From Archangium sp. (GTDB lineage: Bacteria; Myxococcota; Myxococcia; Myxococcales; Myxococcaceae), in the NCBI GenBank assembly GCA_030681645.1, contig JAUXRX010000001.1, forward strand, positions 1 through 64,000: a stretch of DNA of 64,000 nucleotides. Direction: 5' to 3'. The position numbers were made by a program, and so were the translations under genes. This document shows, in pieces, positions 33,669 through 41,180 of the stretch; positions within the stretch are counted from its first letter, which is position 1; each line of letters begins with the position of its first letter. The notes beneath the pieces were generated by a model. That model was given only the letters and a program-made list of their open reading frames with translations. It was not told the origin of the DNA and did no database searches.

Positions 33669-34504
33669 GGAAACTCCTTGAAGAGGCGGTCCCAGTCTTC
33701 GGGGCCGTTGATGAGGGTGATGCCGTCGGGTTGACGCTTCGCGCCCACGCCGCCCGCCACGACGCGCGTGCCGGGGGGGAGCGTGCCCACCAGCCCGTCG
33801 AGGGCCTTGCCGCCGCGAATGGCCGAGAGCGCCACCACGTCGGGCTTCACGGTGGTGACCACGCGGCGGAGCTGCGCGAACGGGGTGCGGGCGCCCAGGT
33901 AGGTCACCTTCCAGCCGGCGTGCCGGAAGTGCAGCGCCGCGCCGAGCAACCCGACCTCGTGTTGCTCCGAGGGGAGGCACGCGCACACCACGTGCCGCTT
34001 CGCCTGCCGAGGCGCGTTCGAGAGCAGCGAGATGAGGCGCTGCCGCGCGGCGTTGGTGATCAGGTGTTCCTCGGAGATGGAGAGCGTGCCCGCGTGCCAC
34101 CGCGCGCCCACCTCGCGCAGCAGGGGCGCGACGAGCACCTCGAAGAAGACCAGCGGGGGGCTGCGCAGCCCTTCGTCCATCAGGGTGTCGATGGCGGCCT
34201 GGTCGAAGCGCTGGGCGGCGCCGAAGAGCTCGTCACGCCAGCGGGTGGGGTCTGCTTCCCTTCGACGCGAGCCGGCCCCGTCATCGACGAGCTTCACCGC
34301 CTCGGAGATGGGCACGCCCTGCTCGGTGAGCTGCTTGAGGCGCTTGAGCAAGTCGATGTCGGCGCGCTCGTAGCTGCGGTAGCCACCGCCGGTGCGCGCG
34401 GGGCGGGGCACGCCGTAGCGTCGTTCCCACGCGCGGATGAGGTTCTCGCTCACGCCCGACAGCTCGGCGGCGACGTTGATGCGGTACGTCGGCTCGACGC
34501 TCAT
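33665..34504 (-). CDS. carH: CarH-type MerR/B12-binding photoreceptor repressor
   Basis: 279 residues from ATG 34504, which overlaps the crtC stop; an earlier ATG at 34537 lies inside crtC. N-terminal MerR helix-turn-helix with 'LIRAWERRYGVPRP' (22-35), a four-helix bundle, then a cobalamin domain. Signature residues of light-sensing CarH are all present: W136 and H137, E146-H147 (the W-x9-EH motif), and lower ligand H182 in ExHxxG (180-185). The spacing W136 to H182 (46) equals that of W131 to H177 in Thermus CarH. It should bind adenosylcobalamin in the dark as a tetramer, repress the operon promoter, and release DNA in light. Encoded inside the operon, so autoregulated. Confidence 0.93.
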   Translation of the reverse strand: MSVEPTYRINVAAELSGVSENLIRAWERRYGVPRPARTGGGYRSYERADIDLLKRLKQLTEQGVPISEAVKLVDDGAGSRRREADPTRWRDELFGAAQRFDQAAIDTLMDEGLRSPPLVFFEVLVAPLLREVGARWHAGTLSISEEHLITNAARQRLISLLSNAPRQAKRHVVCACLPSEQHEVGLLGAALHFRHAGWKVTYLGARTPFAQLRRVVTTVKPDVVALSAIRGGKALDGLVGTLPPGTRVVAGGVGAKRQPDGITLINGPEDWDRLFKEFP

Positions 34505-35427
34505 GCCGCCACCCGGGTGCGGAAGTCCGCCATCCACCGCACGAAGGGCGAGCGGAAGCGCGCGAAGTCGGCCGCTTCGCCCAGCGTGTGGTGGCCGGGC
34601 CGGGCCGTCTCGAAGCGCGCGTAGAAGGGGGACGACTCGAGCAGCCGCTGGCCGCCGCCCGAGGGGACCTCGAGGCCCCAGCCGGTCCGGAGCAACACCG
34701 TGCGCTCAGGCGCCGTGCGCGTGACCGAGGTGCCTGAATCGGTCGCGAGCACTTCCCACCCGGGCAGCGCGCCGTGTTCAGGGCGGTACAGCACGCGCGT
34801 CTCGGTGGGCGTGTGGGTGCGCGTCCAGCTCCACCGCTTCAAGTCGCTCCCGAGCAGGCGCGATCCGGAATTTCCATCGTGGTACCCGGGCCCGCTGAAC
34901 ACCAATTGCCTCCCGGGGGAGAGGGCAAACACCTCGCCGCGCCCCCGAACGCCGAACGGATGCCAGAGGTGCGCGAGCCCGTCGACGAGCATGACGGGTT
35001 CGGAATGCAGAGCAGCGGCCTGCACCACCAACTCCGCCCGCACCGGCCGTCGCGACCACGGCGAACGATCATCGATGCGAGCGAAGACCCGGCCGTCCTC
35101 GCTGCGCTCGAGCGAAGAGTGCCCGATGCGAAGCGAGCGGCCGTCTGCACTGAGCGACGCGTCGGCATACTCCGAGAGCACCCAGGCGATCCGCCGGCCG
35201 TGCCGATACAGGGCGAAGTTCACCGCCGCGTGCTGGGTCGGCAGCGCCCGCTCTCCGTAGCGGGCCGAGAACAGCGACCCGAGCATGAAGATGGCGACGG
35301 CCGAGTACTCGTCCGACGAGACGTCGAGGTAGTACCACCGGTACGAGCCGGGCTTCGTCGGCAGCTCCAGGGTCCCTCGACTCCGCTCGGGATGAACGGT
35401 GTTCCCATCGGGATGAACGGTGGTCAC
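34501..35427 (-). CDS. crtC: Carotenoid 1,2-hydratase (hydroxyneurosporene synthase, CrtC)
   Basis: 308 residues from GTG 35427, which overlaps the crtD stop (GTGA). CrtC family features: 'GSYRWYYLDVSSDEYSAVAIFMLGSLFS', 'HAAVNFALYRHGRRIAWVLSE', 'HLWHPFGVRGRGEV' and the C-terminal 'FYARFETA' part. The enzyme adds water to the 1,2 double bond of an acyclic psi-end. The first ~18 residues ([18 protein letters not shown]) are encoded by one complete and one partial family B repeat placed right after the start codon, so the native N-terminus was likely replaced. The frame upstream of 35427 is antisense shadow. Confidence 0.9.
   Translation of the reverse strand: MTTVHPDGNTVHPERSRGTLELPTKPGSYRWYYLDVSSDEYSAVAIFMLGSLFSARYGERALPTQHAAVNFALYRHGRRIAWVLSEYADASLSADGRSLRIGHSSLERSEDGRVFARIDDRSPWSRRPVRAELVVQAAALHSEPVMLVDGLAHLWHPFGVRGRGEVFALSPGRQLVFSGPGYHDGNSGSRLLGSDLKRWSWTRTHTPTETRVLYRPEHGALPGWEVLATDSGTSVTRTAPERTVLLRTGWGLEVPSGGGQRLLESSPFYARFETARPGHHTLGEAADFARFRSPFVRWMADFRTRVAA
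35374..35420. repeat. Family B repeat plus truncated copy at the start of crtC
   Basis: CCCTCGACT, CCGCTCGGGATGAACGG, then a partial copy CATCGGGATGAACGG, giving [10 protein letters not shown] at the CrtC N-terminus. Confidence 0.85.
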
Positions 35428-36842
35428 ACGCCCTCCAGGTGGGCATGGGCCAGCTGCGCCGCGAAGTGACCCGAGAGCATCACCAACGGCACCCCGCCGC
35501 CGGGGTGCGTGCTCCCGCCCGAGAAGAAGACGCCCGGCGTCGACGACCTGATGCGGGGGCGCTGAAACGTCCCCAGCCGGCCGTGCGGAAGAAACCCGTA
35601 GATGGAACCACCGGGCGCGCCCCGCATCGCCAGGTCGACCGGCGTGCGCTGCCCCAGCACGAGCACCTCGTCGCGCCTCAGCCCCGGGTGGAGCTGCAAG
35701 AGCGCGCCGATGCACTTCTCGAGCAACACCGCCGAGCGCGCCGGCCACGCCGCCGCGTCGGCCTCACTGCGAAGCGCGGGTGCGTTCACCATCGCGAACA
35801 CGCCGCTGCGGTTCGGCGGCGCCATCGTCTGATCCGTCGCCGCGGGGTGGCAGAAATACAGGGTCGGGTCAGAGGGGATCTCGCCCGAGAAGAGCTCGGA
35901 GAATTCCCGCGCGTAGTCTCCGCCGAAGACCACGTGATGGTGCGCGAGCGGCAACCGGCGCTGCACCTGCAGCAGCGCGACGTAGCCCGACAGCGCGAGC
36001 TCCCGCGTGCCCAGCGGCTCGTCCGCGAACGGATCAGCGTTCACCACCACCGCGTCGAACGGCGCGTCGCCCACCACCAGCTCCTTGCGATGCGCGGTCC
36101 AGCGCGCGTGTTGGCCGAACTGCACGTCGACGCCGAGCCGCCCCAGGGCCAGGTGCAGCGCCCGCACCAGCGCGCCCATGCCGCCTTCGACGTGGTGCAC
36201 GCCCTCGGCCCGCTCGAGGTGGGGAATGAGGGCGAACGCTGCGCTCGCGTGGAAGGGCGAGGCGCCGGCGTAGGTGGCGAAGCGGTTGACGAACTGGCGC
36301 AGCTCGGGCGAACGGAAGTGCCGCGCCGCGAGGCCGTCGAGGGTGCCGAGCTGCAGGCCGGCCATGAACGCCCCGGGTCCCCGCTTCATGGCGCGCGCGA
36401 GGAATTGCGGGAGGCCTTCGAAGGGCGCCTCGAGGTACGGCTCCCCCGCGGCGCGATGGATGCGCGCGGCCTCGGCATAGAAGCGGTCCAGGCCGGTTGC
36501 TTCGCCGTCGCCGAACTGGCGCGCGGAGGCGAGCGTGGCGTCGAGGTCTTCGAAGCAGTCGAAGGTGCGGCCGGGCCAGGAATAGCGCGCCTGCAGCGGG
36601 AGCCGGTGGAAGCGGGGCAGCAGGTCGAGGGCGCCGATGCGCTCGAAGGTGGCGCGCACCACGTCGGGCATGGACAGCAGCGTGGGGCCGGTGTCGAGCG
36701 TCACCTCGGCGTCGAGCACCTGCGCCTTTCCCCCGAGGGTGGAGGAGCGCTCGAAGAGCGTGACCCGGTGGCCGGCGTGGGCCAGCTCGGCGGCGGCGGT
36801 GAGGCCTCCGAAGCCTCCTCCGATGACGGCGACGCGCTTCAT
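35424..36842 (-). CDS. crtD: 1-hydroxycarotenoid 3,4-desaturase (CrtD-like)
   Basis: 472 residues from ATG 36842, sharing one base with the crtB stop (TGATG). CrtI-superfamily FAD protein: GGGFGGLTAAAEL (8-20), GGKAQVLD, 'LDTGPTLLSMPDVV', C-terminal 'GVFFSGGSTHPGGGVPLVMLSG'. Position directly upstream of crtC and divergence from the two CrtI proteins support CrtD (desaturation at 3,4 next to the 1-hydroxyl). Sequence alone cannot fully separate it from other CrtI-like desaturases. Confidence 0.85.
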   Translation of the reverse strand: MKRVAVIGGGFGGLTAAAELAHAGHRVTLFERSSTLGGKAQVLDAEVTLDTGPTLLSMPDVVRATFERIGALDLLPRFHRLPLQARYSWPGRTFDCFEDLDATLASARQFGDGEATGLDRFYAEAARIHRAAGEPYLEAPFEGLPQFLARAMKRGPGAFMAGLQLGTLDGLAARHFRSPELRQFVNRFATYAGASPFHASAAFALIPHLERAEGVHHVEGGMGALVRALHLALGRLGVDVQFGQHARWTAHRKELVVGDAPFDAVVVNADPFADEPLGTRELALSGYVALLQVQRRLPLAHHHVVFGGDYAREFSELFSGEIPSDPTLYFCHPAATDQTMAPPNRSGVFAMVNAPALRSEADAAAWPARSAVLLEKCIGALLQLHPGLRRDEVLVLGQRTPVDLAMRGAPGGSIYGFLPHGRLGTFQRPRIRSSTPGVFFSGGSTHPGGGVPLVMLSGHFAAQLAHAHLEGV

Positions 36843-37768
36843 CACCTGTCTCCCTCTCCCCGGAGGGGAGAGGGTCGGAGAGCGGGCAACCCGGTCCTGT
36901 TCCTCGTCACCAACACGCCCAGGAGCCTCAGGAGCTTCCCCCCCAGCGACACCGAGGCTCGCGACGAGAAGACGTCGAGCTTGCGCCGCTCGATCACCTC
37001 GAGAATTCCGCCGTACACGGCGGCCATCACCCGCACCACCCGCCGCGAGCCGAAGCCGCTCAGCCAGGGCACGCCCTCGAGCGCCGACGCGTAGAGGGCG
37101 CGAGCCCGCGCGATCTGCCCGGTGATCAACCGCTGGAGGCCCTCGGTCATCCGCCCCTCGCGCAGCGTCGCCTCGGTGACCCCGCACGCGACGAGCTCGT
37201 CCTGCGGCAGGTAGATGCGCCCCCGGCCCAGGTCTTCCTTCACGTCGCGCAGGATGTTCGTCAGCTGCATCGCCCGCCCCAGGTCCGCCGCGTGGCCCAG
37301 CGCCGTCGGGTCTGTGGTGCCCAGCAGGGGCGCCATCATCAGCCCCACCACGCCCGCCACCCGGTAGCAGTACACGTCGAGCTCCGCCCACGTGGCGTAG
37401 CGGCTGCGCGTGAGGTCCATCTCCATGCCGTCGATGAGCTCGAGGAACGGCTGCGCCCCGATGCCGAAGCGCCGGGCGGTGTCGAGCAGCGCGTGCAGCT
37501 CGGCCTGGGGCCAGGGCGCGAGCGCGCGTACCTCGCCCCGCTCGAACAGCGCCTTCACCATTTCCCGCACCTCGTCGAGGGACCGCGCCGCGTGCTCCAC
37601 CGGCGCCTCGTCGATGAGGTCGTCCAGCCGGCGGCAGAACGCGTAGATGGCGAACGCGCCGCGCCGCCGCGCCCCGAAGAGGATGAGCGAGCTGAAGTAG
37701 AAGCTCTTCGCGTGGTGCCGCGTCACCGCCCGCGCCGAGGCGTAGCCGCTGTCGAGGAGCGCGCTCAC
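36842..37768 (-). CDS. crtB: Phytoene synthase (CrtB)
   Basis: 308 residues from GTG 37768, overlapping the crtI stop (GTGA). Squalene/phytoene synthase fold: first Asp-rich motif DDLID (49-53), 'GMEMDLTRSRYATWAELDVYCYRVAG', second Asp-rich motif DVKED (175-179) and 'GRIYLPQDEL'. It condenses two geranylgeranyl diphosphates to phytoene. The last ~15 residues (LPALRPSPLRGEGDR) are encoded by a family A palindromic repeat immediately before the stop and are not part of the conserved fold. Confidence 0.95.
   Translation of the reverse strand: MSALLDSGYASARAVTRHHAKSFYFSSLILFGARRRGAFAIYAFCRRLDDLIDEAPVEHAARSLDEVREMVKALFERGEVRALAPWPQAELHALLDTARRFGIGAQPFLELIDGMEMDLTRSRYATWAELDVYCYRVAGVVGLMMAPLLGTTDPTALGHAADLGRAMQLTNILRDVKEDLGRGRIYLPQDELVACGVTEATLREGRMTEGLQRLITGQIARARALYASALEGVPWLSGFGSRRVVRVMAAVYGGILEVIERRKLDVFSSRASVSLGGKLLRLLGVLVTRNRTGLPALRPSPLRGEGDR
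36845..36892. repeat. Family A palindromic repeat inside the crtB 3' end
   Basis: CTGTCTCCCTCTCCCCGGAG then GGGAGAGGGTCGGAGAGCGG. It contributes the CrtB tail and directly precedes the coupled crtD start, so its hairpin could modulate translation of crtD (inference). Confidence 0.75.
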
Positions 37769-39267
37769 GCCGCCTCCGCGGTGCGTTGCCGGGAGGTCGC
37801 CTCGAGGATCGCGTCCACCGCGAAGCCCGCGCTCAACATCACCGTGGGCACGCCCGTGCCCGGCTGAATCGAAGCCCCGCACCAGAACAGCCCCTCGACG
37901 TCGGGGTCCGTCACGCGGGGGCGGAAGGGGCCGATCTGCCAGAAGTTCTGGGCCAACCCGAAGTTCGCCCCGCGCGCGAGGTGGTGCTCCGTCTCCCACT
38001 GGTGCGGCGTGAGCATGCGCTCGGCCACCACGCGCCCGCGCAGGTCGCCGTACCCCTCGGCCTCCAGCCGCGCGAACACCTGCTCGCGCACGGCCGGACC
38101 TTCCACCTTCCAGTCCGGTCCGTCGTCGGCCAGGTGCGGCACCGGCACCAGCACGTAGAGGGCGTCGTGCCCGTCGGGCGCGAAGCCGCGGCCCGTGCGG
38201 CCGGGCGCGTTGACGTAGAAGCTCACGTCGGCCGGCACGCGGTGCTGCTCGAAGATGTCCTTGAAGCTGCCGCGGAAGTCGCGCCCGAAGAACACGTTGT
38301 GGTGCAGCAGCCCGCTCACCTCGCCCTGCACGCCCAGGTAGAGCATCAGCCCCGACGAGGTGAACTTCTGCCGCGAGACCTTCGCCACCCGCGGCGCCCG
38401 CACCGGCTCGGGCAGCAGCCGGTCGACCGCCTGGGCGTAGTCGGCGTTGCACAGCACCACGTCGGCCCGGCGCTGCGTGCCGTCGTCCAGCTCCACGCCC
38501 ACCGCGCGGCCTCCTTCCACCAGCACCCGCTTCACGCCCTGGCCGTAGTGCAGCGACACGCCCTCTTCACGGCACACCTTCTCGAGCGCCAGCGGCACGT
38601 CGTGCAGCCCGCCCGCGGGGAACCAGATGCCGTGGGCGGCCTCGGTGTACGGCAGCAGGGAAAAGACCGCCGGCGCTTCCCACGGCGAGATGCCCAGGTA
38701 CATCGTCTGGAAGCTGAGGGCCTGCTTGAGCCGCTCGTCCGAGAAGAAGCGCGAGACGTGCGGCCACAGCTTGCGCAGCGCGCCCACCCGGATGATCTCC
38801 GGCACGTTCGACGGGGTGACGAAGTCGAGGACGCTGCCGAAGTGTTTGGTGACGAAGTGTTCGAAGGCGGTGTCGTGCTGCTTCTTTCCCTGCGCGAGGA
38901 AGTCGAGGTAGCGCCCGCTGCTGCCGGCCTCGAGCCGCTCCAGCTCGGCGGCCATCTTCGAAGGCTCGCTGAAGAGGGTGAACTGCGAGCCGTCGCGGTA
39001 GTGCACCCGGTAGTGCGGGTCGCACCGCGTCAGCTCGAGGTAGTCGGACAGCTTGCGGCCCACCGCCGCGAAGGCCTGCTCGAGCACGAAGGGCATGAGC
39101 AGGATGGTGGGGCCCAGGTCGAAGCGGAAGCCGTCGAACTCCACCCGGCCGCAGCGCCCGCCGGGACCCGGCTGCTTCTCGAACAGGTCCACCTCGAGCC
39201 CCGCGTGCCGCAGCCGCATCGCCGCGGTGAGCCCGCCCACGCCCGCACCGATGACGAGGGCCTTCAC
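37765..39267 (-). CDS. crtI: Phytoene desaturase family protein (CrtI, first copy)
   Basis: 500 residues from GTG 39267, overlapping the crtE stop (GTGA). FAD motif GAGVGGLTAAMRL (7-19), GGRCGRVEFDGFRFDLGPTI pattern, and the C-terminal 'GLFWCGASIQPGTGVPTVMLSA'. It belongs to the CrtI family of FAD-dependent carotene desaturases. Placed between crtE and crtB, it corresponds by position to CrtIb of M. xanthus (inference). It works with the second CrtI copy (32118-33668) to carry phytoene towards lycopene. Confidence 0.92.
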   Translation of the reverse strand: MKALVIGAGVGGLTAAMRLRHAGLEVDLFEKQPGPGGRCGRVEFDGFRFDLGPTILLMPFVLEQAFAAVGRKLSDYLELTRCDPHYRVHYRDGSQFTLFSEPSKMAAELERLEAGSSGRYLDFLAQGKKQHDTAFEHFVTKHFGSVLDFVTPSNVPEIIRVGALRKLWPHVSRFFSDERLKQALSFQTMYLGISPWEAPAVFSLLPYTEAAHGIWFPAGGLHDVPLALEKVCREEGVSLHYGQGVKRVLVEGGRAVGVELDDGTQRRADVVLCNADYAQAVDRLLPEPVRAPRVAKVSRQKFTSSGLMLYLGVQGEVSGLLHHNVFFGRDFRGSFKDIFEQHRVPADVSFYVNAPGRTGRGFAPDGHDALYVLVPVPHLADDGPDWKVEGPAVREQVFARLEAEGYGDLRGRVVAERMLTPHQWETEHHLARGANFGLAQNFWQIGPFRPRVTDPDVEGLFWCGASIQPGTGVPTVMLSAGFAVDAILEATSRQRTAEAA

Positions 39268-40346
39268 GAGACCCTCACGGCCATCGCCTCGAGCATCCCG
39301 TCGAGCAACGGCACCACGGGGGAAGCCGGCAACACCGCCAGCCGGCGGCGCGCCTGGGCGGTGACCTTCGAGACCAGCCGCTCGGTGGCAGACAGACCAC
39401 CCCAGCGCTCCACCTCGGCCCGCGCCTCGGCCAGCGTGCCGGTCGACGGCTGCTTCCACAACGTCTCGAGCCGCGCGCGGCCCGCCTCGTCAGCGCGGAT
39501 CCACGCGGCGAGCACGGGGAAGGTGCGCTTGCCTTCGAGGAAGTCACCACCGCCCGACTTCCCCGCGACCGCGTCGTCGCCGAAGAGGCCGATGACGTCG
39601 TCGCGCAGTTGATAGGCGAGGCCCGCGCTGCGCCCCACCGAGTCGAGGGCCGACACCAGCGCGGGGCTCGCGCCGCCCAGCATCGCGCCGCACACGAGCG
39701 GCGCCACGAAGCCGTACTTCGCCGTCTTGAGGCGGGCCACCTTCACCGCCTGGGACAGCCGCACGAAGGGCAGCGGCTGCCGGGTGAGCGCCAGGTCGAG
39801 GTGCTGCCCGGCCGCGGTGTGCCGGCAGACCTCGAGCATGTACTGCGTGGCGCGCACCGCGGCGGGGGCGGGCGTGGCCAGCATCGCCTCGAGCGCGCGC
39901 GCGTAGAGATGGTCGCCGGCCACGATGGCCAGCGACTCGGCCTCGTGCGGCGAGCCCGGGTGCAGCGCCTCGAGCGCGCGGTGCAGCGTCGGCCCACCGC
40001 GGCGGCTCTCCGCCCGATCCGCCACGTCGTCGTGCACCAGCATGAAGGCGTGCAGCAGCTCGAGCCCCACCCCGAAGTCGACGATCGACTCGCTGTCGAT
40101 CAACTGGGTCGCTCCGCCTCGGCCAGCCGTCCGCGCCACCGCGTAGCCCGCCGCCAGCAGCGTGGGGCGCACCCGCTTCGCCGGCCGCAGCGCGAACTCC
40201 GTCACCACCTCGCGCGCCTTCGTCCACAGCGGGTCGATGACCGCCTCGTCGGCCGGGCGCAGCCACTGCCGCAGCGCCCGCTCGAGCTCGAGCTGAAAGC
40301 CCGCCAGCCCCAGCTCATCCAGCTGCAACGTCGCCATGTGGGTCAT
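39264..40346 (-). CDS. crtE: Geranylgeranyl diphosphate synthase (polyprenyl synthetase, CrtE)
   Basis: 360 residues; ATG at 40346 or 40337. Trans-prenyltransferase fold with 'RPAKRVRPTLLAAGY', first Asp motif HDDVAD (about 105-110), the 'RRGGPTLH' phosphate-binding stretch and second Asp motif RDDVIGLFGDD (248-258). First gene of the carotenoid operon, supplying GGPP to CrtB. It lies directly downstream of the CarH-type operator/promoter. Confidence 0.95.
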   Translation of the reverse strand: MTHMATLQLDELGLAGFQLELERALRQWLRPADEAVIDPLWTKAREVVTEFALRPAKRVRPTLLAAGYAVARTAGRGGATQLIDSESIVDFGVGLELLHAFMLVHDDVADRAESRRGGPTLHRALEALHPGSPHEAESLAIVAGDHLYARALEAMLATPAPAAVRATQYMLEVCRHTAAGQHLDLALTRQPLPFVRLSQAVKVARLKTAKYGFVAPLVCGAMLGGASPALVSALDSVGRSAGLAYQLRDDVIGLFGDDAVAGKSGGGDFLEGKRTFPVLAAWIRADEAGRARLETLWKQPSTGTLAEARAEVERWGGLSATERLVSKVTAQARRRLAVLPASPVVPLLDGMLEAMAVRVS

Positions 40347-40369
40347 GCGGACTCTCCGTTCGACGGTTC

Positions 40370-40402
40370 GTGTTCATTGTTTGTATAATGTTCGTATAAT
40401 GT
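40370..40402 (-). promoter_or_regulatory. CarH-type operator: three contiguous 11-bp direct repeats
   Basis: On the minus strand the repeats are ACATTATACGA (40402-40392), ACATTATACAA (40391-40381) and ACAATGAACAC (40380-40370), head to tail with no spacing. This copies the layout of CarH operators (tandem 11-bp repeats overlapping a promoter, each bound by one MerR domain of the tetramer). The first two repeats overlap the promoter spacer and -10. Confidence 0.8.
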
Positions 40403-40410
40403 CGAGTCAA
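40382..40410 (-). promoter_or_regulatory. Sigma-70-type promoter of the carotenoid operon
   Basis: On the minus strand: -35 TTGACT (40410-40405), 17-bp spacer, -10 TATACA (40387-40382). Predicted transcription start near 40375, about 30 bases before the crtE start codon. A strikingly AT-rich site within very GC-rich DNA, overlapped by the 11-bp operator repeats. Confidence 0.8.
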
Positions 40411-40436
40411 CCCCAAGTGCCGGTGTTATCCAGAGG

Positions 40437-41123
40437 GTGATGGGACCTCTCGGGGCGCTGTTGATCAGCTCGGTGATGACGGCGGGGCCGGCCTGGCAGC
40501 GGGAGGCCCGGGCCGACTTCGCGGCCGACCCGGCGTTCCAGGCCGACGGGGGGGTGCAGCTCTACTTCGGGCTGATGCGCCCGGACGAAGCGGCGGCGTT
40601 CCGGACCCTCGACCTCAACGGGCGCGGCGAAGCGGAGCACGTGGCGGTGGTGCGGCTGTCGTACACGCTGGAGAAGGACGCCTCGTTCTTCACCCGCGAG
40701 CGCGTCACCGACCTCTCGTACGTGCAGGCCATCGCGCCGGACATGGACGTGAGCCAGCAGCCCGACGGCGGCTTCCACGTGGGGCGCCTGCCGGCCAACG
40801 ACTTCTCAGTGCGCTTCTTCGCCGACGCCAGCGGGTTCCCCGCGCAGCTGAAGCTGGCCCACGAGCCGGGGACGCCGGCGTCCATCGTGGTGCAGGAGAA
40901 CACCGGCTTCTCCCGGGTGATGGGCATGCGCACCGCCGAGGCGAGCATCACCTGGACGCTGCACCACGCGCTCGCGCCCGGGCGCACCCGGGTGACGGTG
41001 TTGACGGTGAGCTACCTGCACAACCTGCCCCCGTTCTTCCTGGGTGGCGAGGCGCGCATGTTCCGCGAGACGGTGGAGAACGCGCTGCGGTTGATCAGCC
41101 GGCTCCGCGCGCACCCGCCCTGA
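40437..41123 (+). CDS. Exported hypothetical protein, divergent from crtE
   Basis: 228 residues; GTG 40437 or ATG 40440. N-terminal hydrophobic leader (GALLISSVMTAG). The body, with 'DFAADPAFQADGGVQLYFGLMRP', 'VRFFADASGFPAQLKLAHEPG' and 'SITWTLHHALAPGRTRVTVLTVSYLHN', is beta-rich and resembles small lipid-binding-like folds, but no family is recognised. It lies 27 bases from the operator repeats, so its expression might also respond to CarH. Confidence 0.65.
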   Translation: MMGPLGALLISSVMTAGPAWQREARADFAADPAFQADGGVQLYFGLMRPDEAAAFRTLDLNGRGEAEHVAVVRLSYTLEKDASFFTRERVTDLSYVQAIAPDMDVSQQPDGGFHVGRLPANDFSVRFFADASGFPAQLKLAHEPGTPASIVVQENTGFSRVMGMRTAEASITWTLHHALAPGRTRVTVLTVSYLHNLPPFFLGGEARMFRETVENALRLISRLRAHPP

Positions 41124-41180
41124 CGCGCGGAGCACAACGGTACCCTCCGCTGCGACCAGTGGGGGCGCTACGATCGGCCC

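Noticed and set aside
32118..34100. Possible fusion of CrtI to an N-terminal extension
   Set aside because: The extra 144 residues are the shadow of carH in another frame; the ATG at 33668 overlaps the carH stop, like all other junctions.
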